NCBI GenBank assembly: GCA_964394975.1
Contig: CAYMZR010000022.1
Span: 1 to 25,145, forward strand
Source of the DNA: UBA11996 sp964394975
GTDB taxonomy: Bacteria; Chloroflexota; Dehalococcoidia; Lucifugimonadales; UBA826
Direction of reading: 5' to 3'
DNA length: 25,145 bases
In this document: positions 24,003 through 25,145 of the stretch, one piece after another
Layout: each line of letters starts with the position of its first letter
How positions within the stretch are numbered: the first letter of the stretch is position 1
Made by a program: the position numbers and the translations under genes
The notes under the pieces: model-generated
What the model was told of the DNA's origin: nothing
Seen by the model: only the letters and a program-made list of their open reading frames with translations
Database searches by the model: none

Positions 24003-25145
24003 CTCCGTGGTCTTGCAGCGACGAGATATCACCCCAGGAATAACCAAGACGCTCGATAAGAATGGTTTCCGTGTTTTCCCCAAGAGAAGGGGCCATTTTT
24101 TCGGTGGATATTGGAGTTTCATCAAATGCTAAGGGCAATTGATGCCACATTGAGTCACCAATTATCGGATGATCAAAAGGGACAAGATAATTATTTAATG
24201 TCACTTGTGGGTCATTTTGTAAATCAAGAGTCGATTGAACCCTCTCCCATATCAGATCAGAATTTTTCAGGAGTTTTTCCCATTCCCCAAAAGTTTTTGA
24301 TGAGAATATTTTGTCCAATTCTGCGATTACTTGATGCTTGTTTTCCTCCCTGGATTTGGGGGAACTGAATTCAGGTTGTGTAATTAAATCTTCTCGATCG
24401 ACCGTCTTACAGAAAATAGGCCAATACCGCACGCCTTGGCTCATAGATAATGCAATCCATACTTGATCTTTCGTTTTGTAGGTGTTCCACAAAGGGTTGT
24501 TCATATTACTTCTATGTTGTCTACTCAGTTCTTGACCTTCAAGTATTCCTATTCCATCCCGCATCATTCCTAACCACATCATGCTTCCTAGATGAGAAGT
24601 TTCAATTTTTTGGCCGACCGCATGACGTTCTTTGTAGAGTAGTCCAGATAATATGCCGTAGCTAAGCATTATCCCTGCCATCTGATCTGCGACACCATGT
24701 AGGTTGTAGGGCGTGTCATCTTCTGGACCTCCCCACCACAAAGAGCCTGATCTGGCTTCCCCTGTCAGTGCGAAGGCAGGTTTATTAGAATCATCTCCCA
24801 AAGGACCGTATCCGGTAGCCGAACCGTAGACTAATTGAGGATTTATTTTTTTTAAATTTTCCCAACCTAACCCAAGTCTTTCGGCGACCCCTTGTCTAAA
24901 ATTTTGAACAAAAACATCAGATTGCTTTACCAGAGAATGAACGATTTCCTGGCCACGCTTTTCTTTTAGGTTAATTGCTATACCAAGCTTCTGTCTGTTA
25001 AGGACTTCAAAGTAGTGAGAACTAACTCCGTCATATGCATTGCTTGCAACTCCGCTTACCTGACCAAATTGTCTACCGTGGTCGCCGTCTAGAGATTCTA
25101 TCTTTATTACTTCGGCTCCTAGATCTGCCATCATCATTGTTGAGA
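23992..25145 (-). CDS. CoA-transferase family III (CaiB/BaiF), partial at right edge
   Basis: The frame is open to the right end of the window. The first visible residues (STMMMADLGAEVIKIE) correspond to the family's conserved 'GPxxTMLLADLGAEVIKVE' region, so the true N-terminus (about 20-25 residues) lies outside; the ATG at 25137 is not the start. CaiB/BaiF enzymes transfer CoA between carboxylic acids via an aspartyl-CoA intermediate; the candidate Asp lies in the segment HGVADQMAGIMLSYGI. Other family motifs are VQNFRQGVAERLGLGWENLKKINPQLVYGSATGYG and KIETSHLGSMMWL. Such genes are common in SAR202-like Chloroflexota, acting in acid catabolism or detoxification. The 3' end overlaps the permease gene by 11 nt, convergently. 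Confidence 0.88.
   Translation of the reverse strand, partial: STMMMADLGAEVIKIESLDGDHGRQFGQVSGVASNAYDGVSSHYFEVLNRQKLGIAINLKEKRGQEIVHSLVKQSDVFVQNFRQGVAERLGLGWENLKKINPQLVYGSATGYGPLGDDSNKPAFALTGEARSGSLWWGGPEDDTPYNLHGVADQMAGIMLSYGILSGLLYKERHAVGQKIETSHLGSMMWLGMMRDGIGILEGQELSRQHRSNMNNPLWNTYKTKDQVWIALSMSQGVRYWPIFCKTVDREDLITQPEFSSPKSREENKHQVIAELDKIFSSKTFGEWEKLLKNSDLIWERVQSTLDLQNDPQVTLNNYLVPFDHPIIGDSMWHQLPLAFDETPISTEKMAPSLGENTETILIERLGYSWGDISSLQDHGVIL

Noticed and set aside
1276..24665. Many open frames of 60-130 codons opposite real genes
   Set aside because: They lie antisense to or out of frame with well-supported genes, show no recognisable domain and have no ribosome sites; treated as shadows.

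Overview
The window is about 25 kb of AT-leaning bacterial chromosome, densely coding on both strands, with no rRNA, tRNA, IS element or CRISPR array that I can recognise. The gene mix suggests a marine, oligotroph-type Chloroflexota lineage (SAR202/Dehalococcoidia-like): a mycobacterial-style inositol phospholipid set outside Actinobacteria, several MFS carriers, a CaiB/BaiF CoA-transferase, an Amidohydro_2 enzyme, a PHP hydrolase, and a Cys-bounded 'W..xNLGC' domain of a type I associate with Chloroflexota. This assignment is inference from gene content only.

Layout. (1) 1-5157: the edge of a small membrane protein, a divergent PfkB-family protein lacking the usual catalytic Asp, two MFS transporters on the minus strand and a D-2-hydroxyacid dehydrogenase; the last convergent pair shares a strong hairpin terminator. 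(2) 5367-10436: a co-directional run of inositol-phosphate synthase, a PimA-like glycosyltransferase, a CDP-alcohol phosphatidyltransferase (PIP-synthase-like), a two-domain protein disulfide oxidoreductase read through an in-frame UGA, and an envelope metallopeptidase with a C-terminal sorting-like tail. (3) 10483-13588: an uncharacterised protein and an HflK/HflC pair, HflC carrying an extra C-terminal domain. (4) 13670-17604: housekeeping genes ybeY-dnaX-ybaB-recR-recO (rRNA maturation, clamp loader, recombinational repair). (5) 17808-19075: two tandem paralogous proteins of unknown function, the second interrupted by a one-base frameshift. (6) 19121-25145: accessory metabolism: PHP hydrolase, amidohydrolase, MFS carrier, AlkA-type glycosylase, NiCoT/UreH-type nickel/cobalt permease, and a CoA-transferase running off the right edge.

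The most notable object is the split reading frame at 8338-9030. Both halves lie in the same frame, separated by a single UGA exactly where the first Cys of the second CxxC motif is expected (U-P-Y-C). A short hairpin (AGCCA-GUU-UGGCU with a bulged U just below it) sits 22 nt after the UGA, as expected for a bacterial SECIS. I interpret it as a selenocysteine-containing glutaredoxin-like PDO encoded in an inositol-lipid operon. No Sec machinery (selA, selB, selC, selD) is inside the window, so this must be tested against the rest of the genome.
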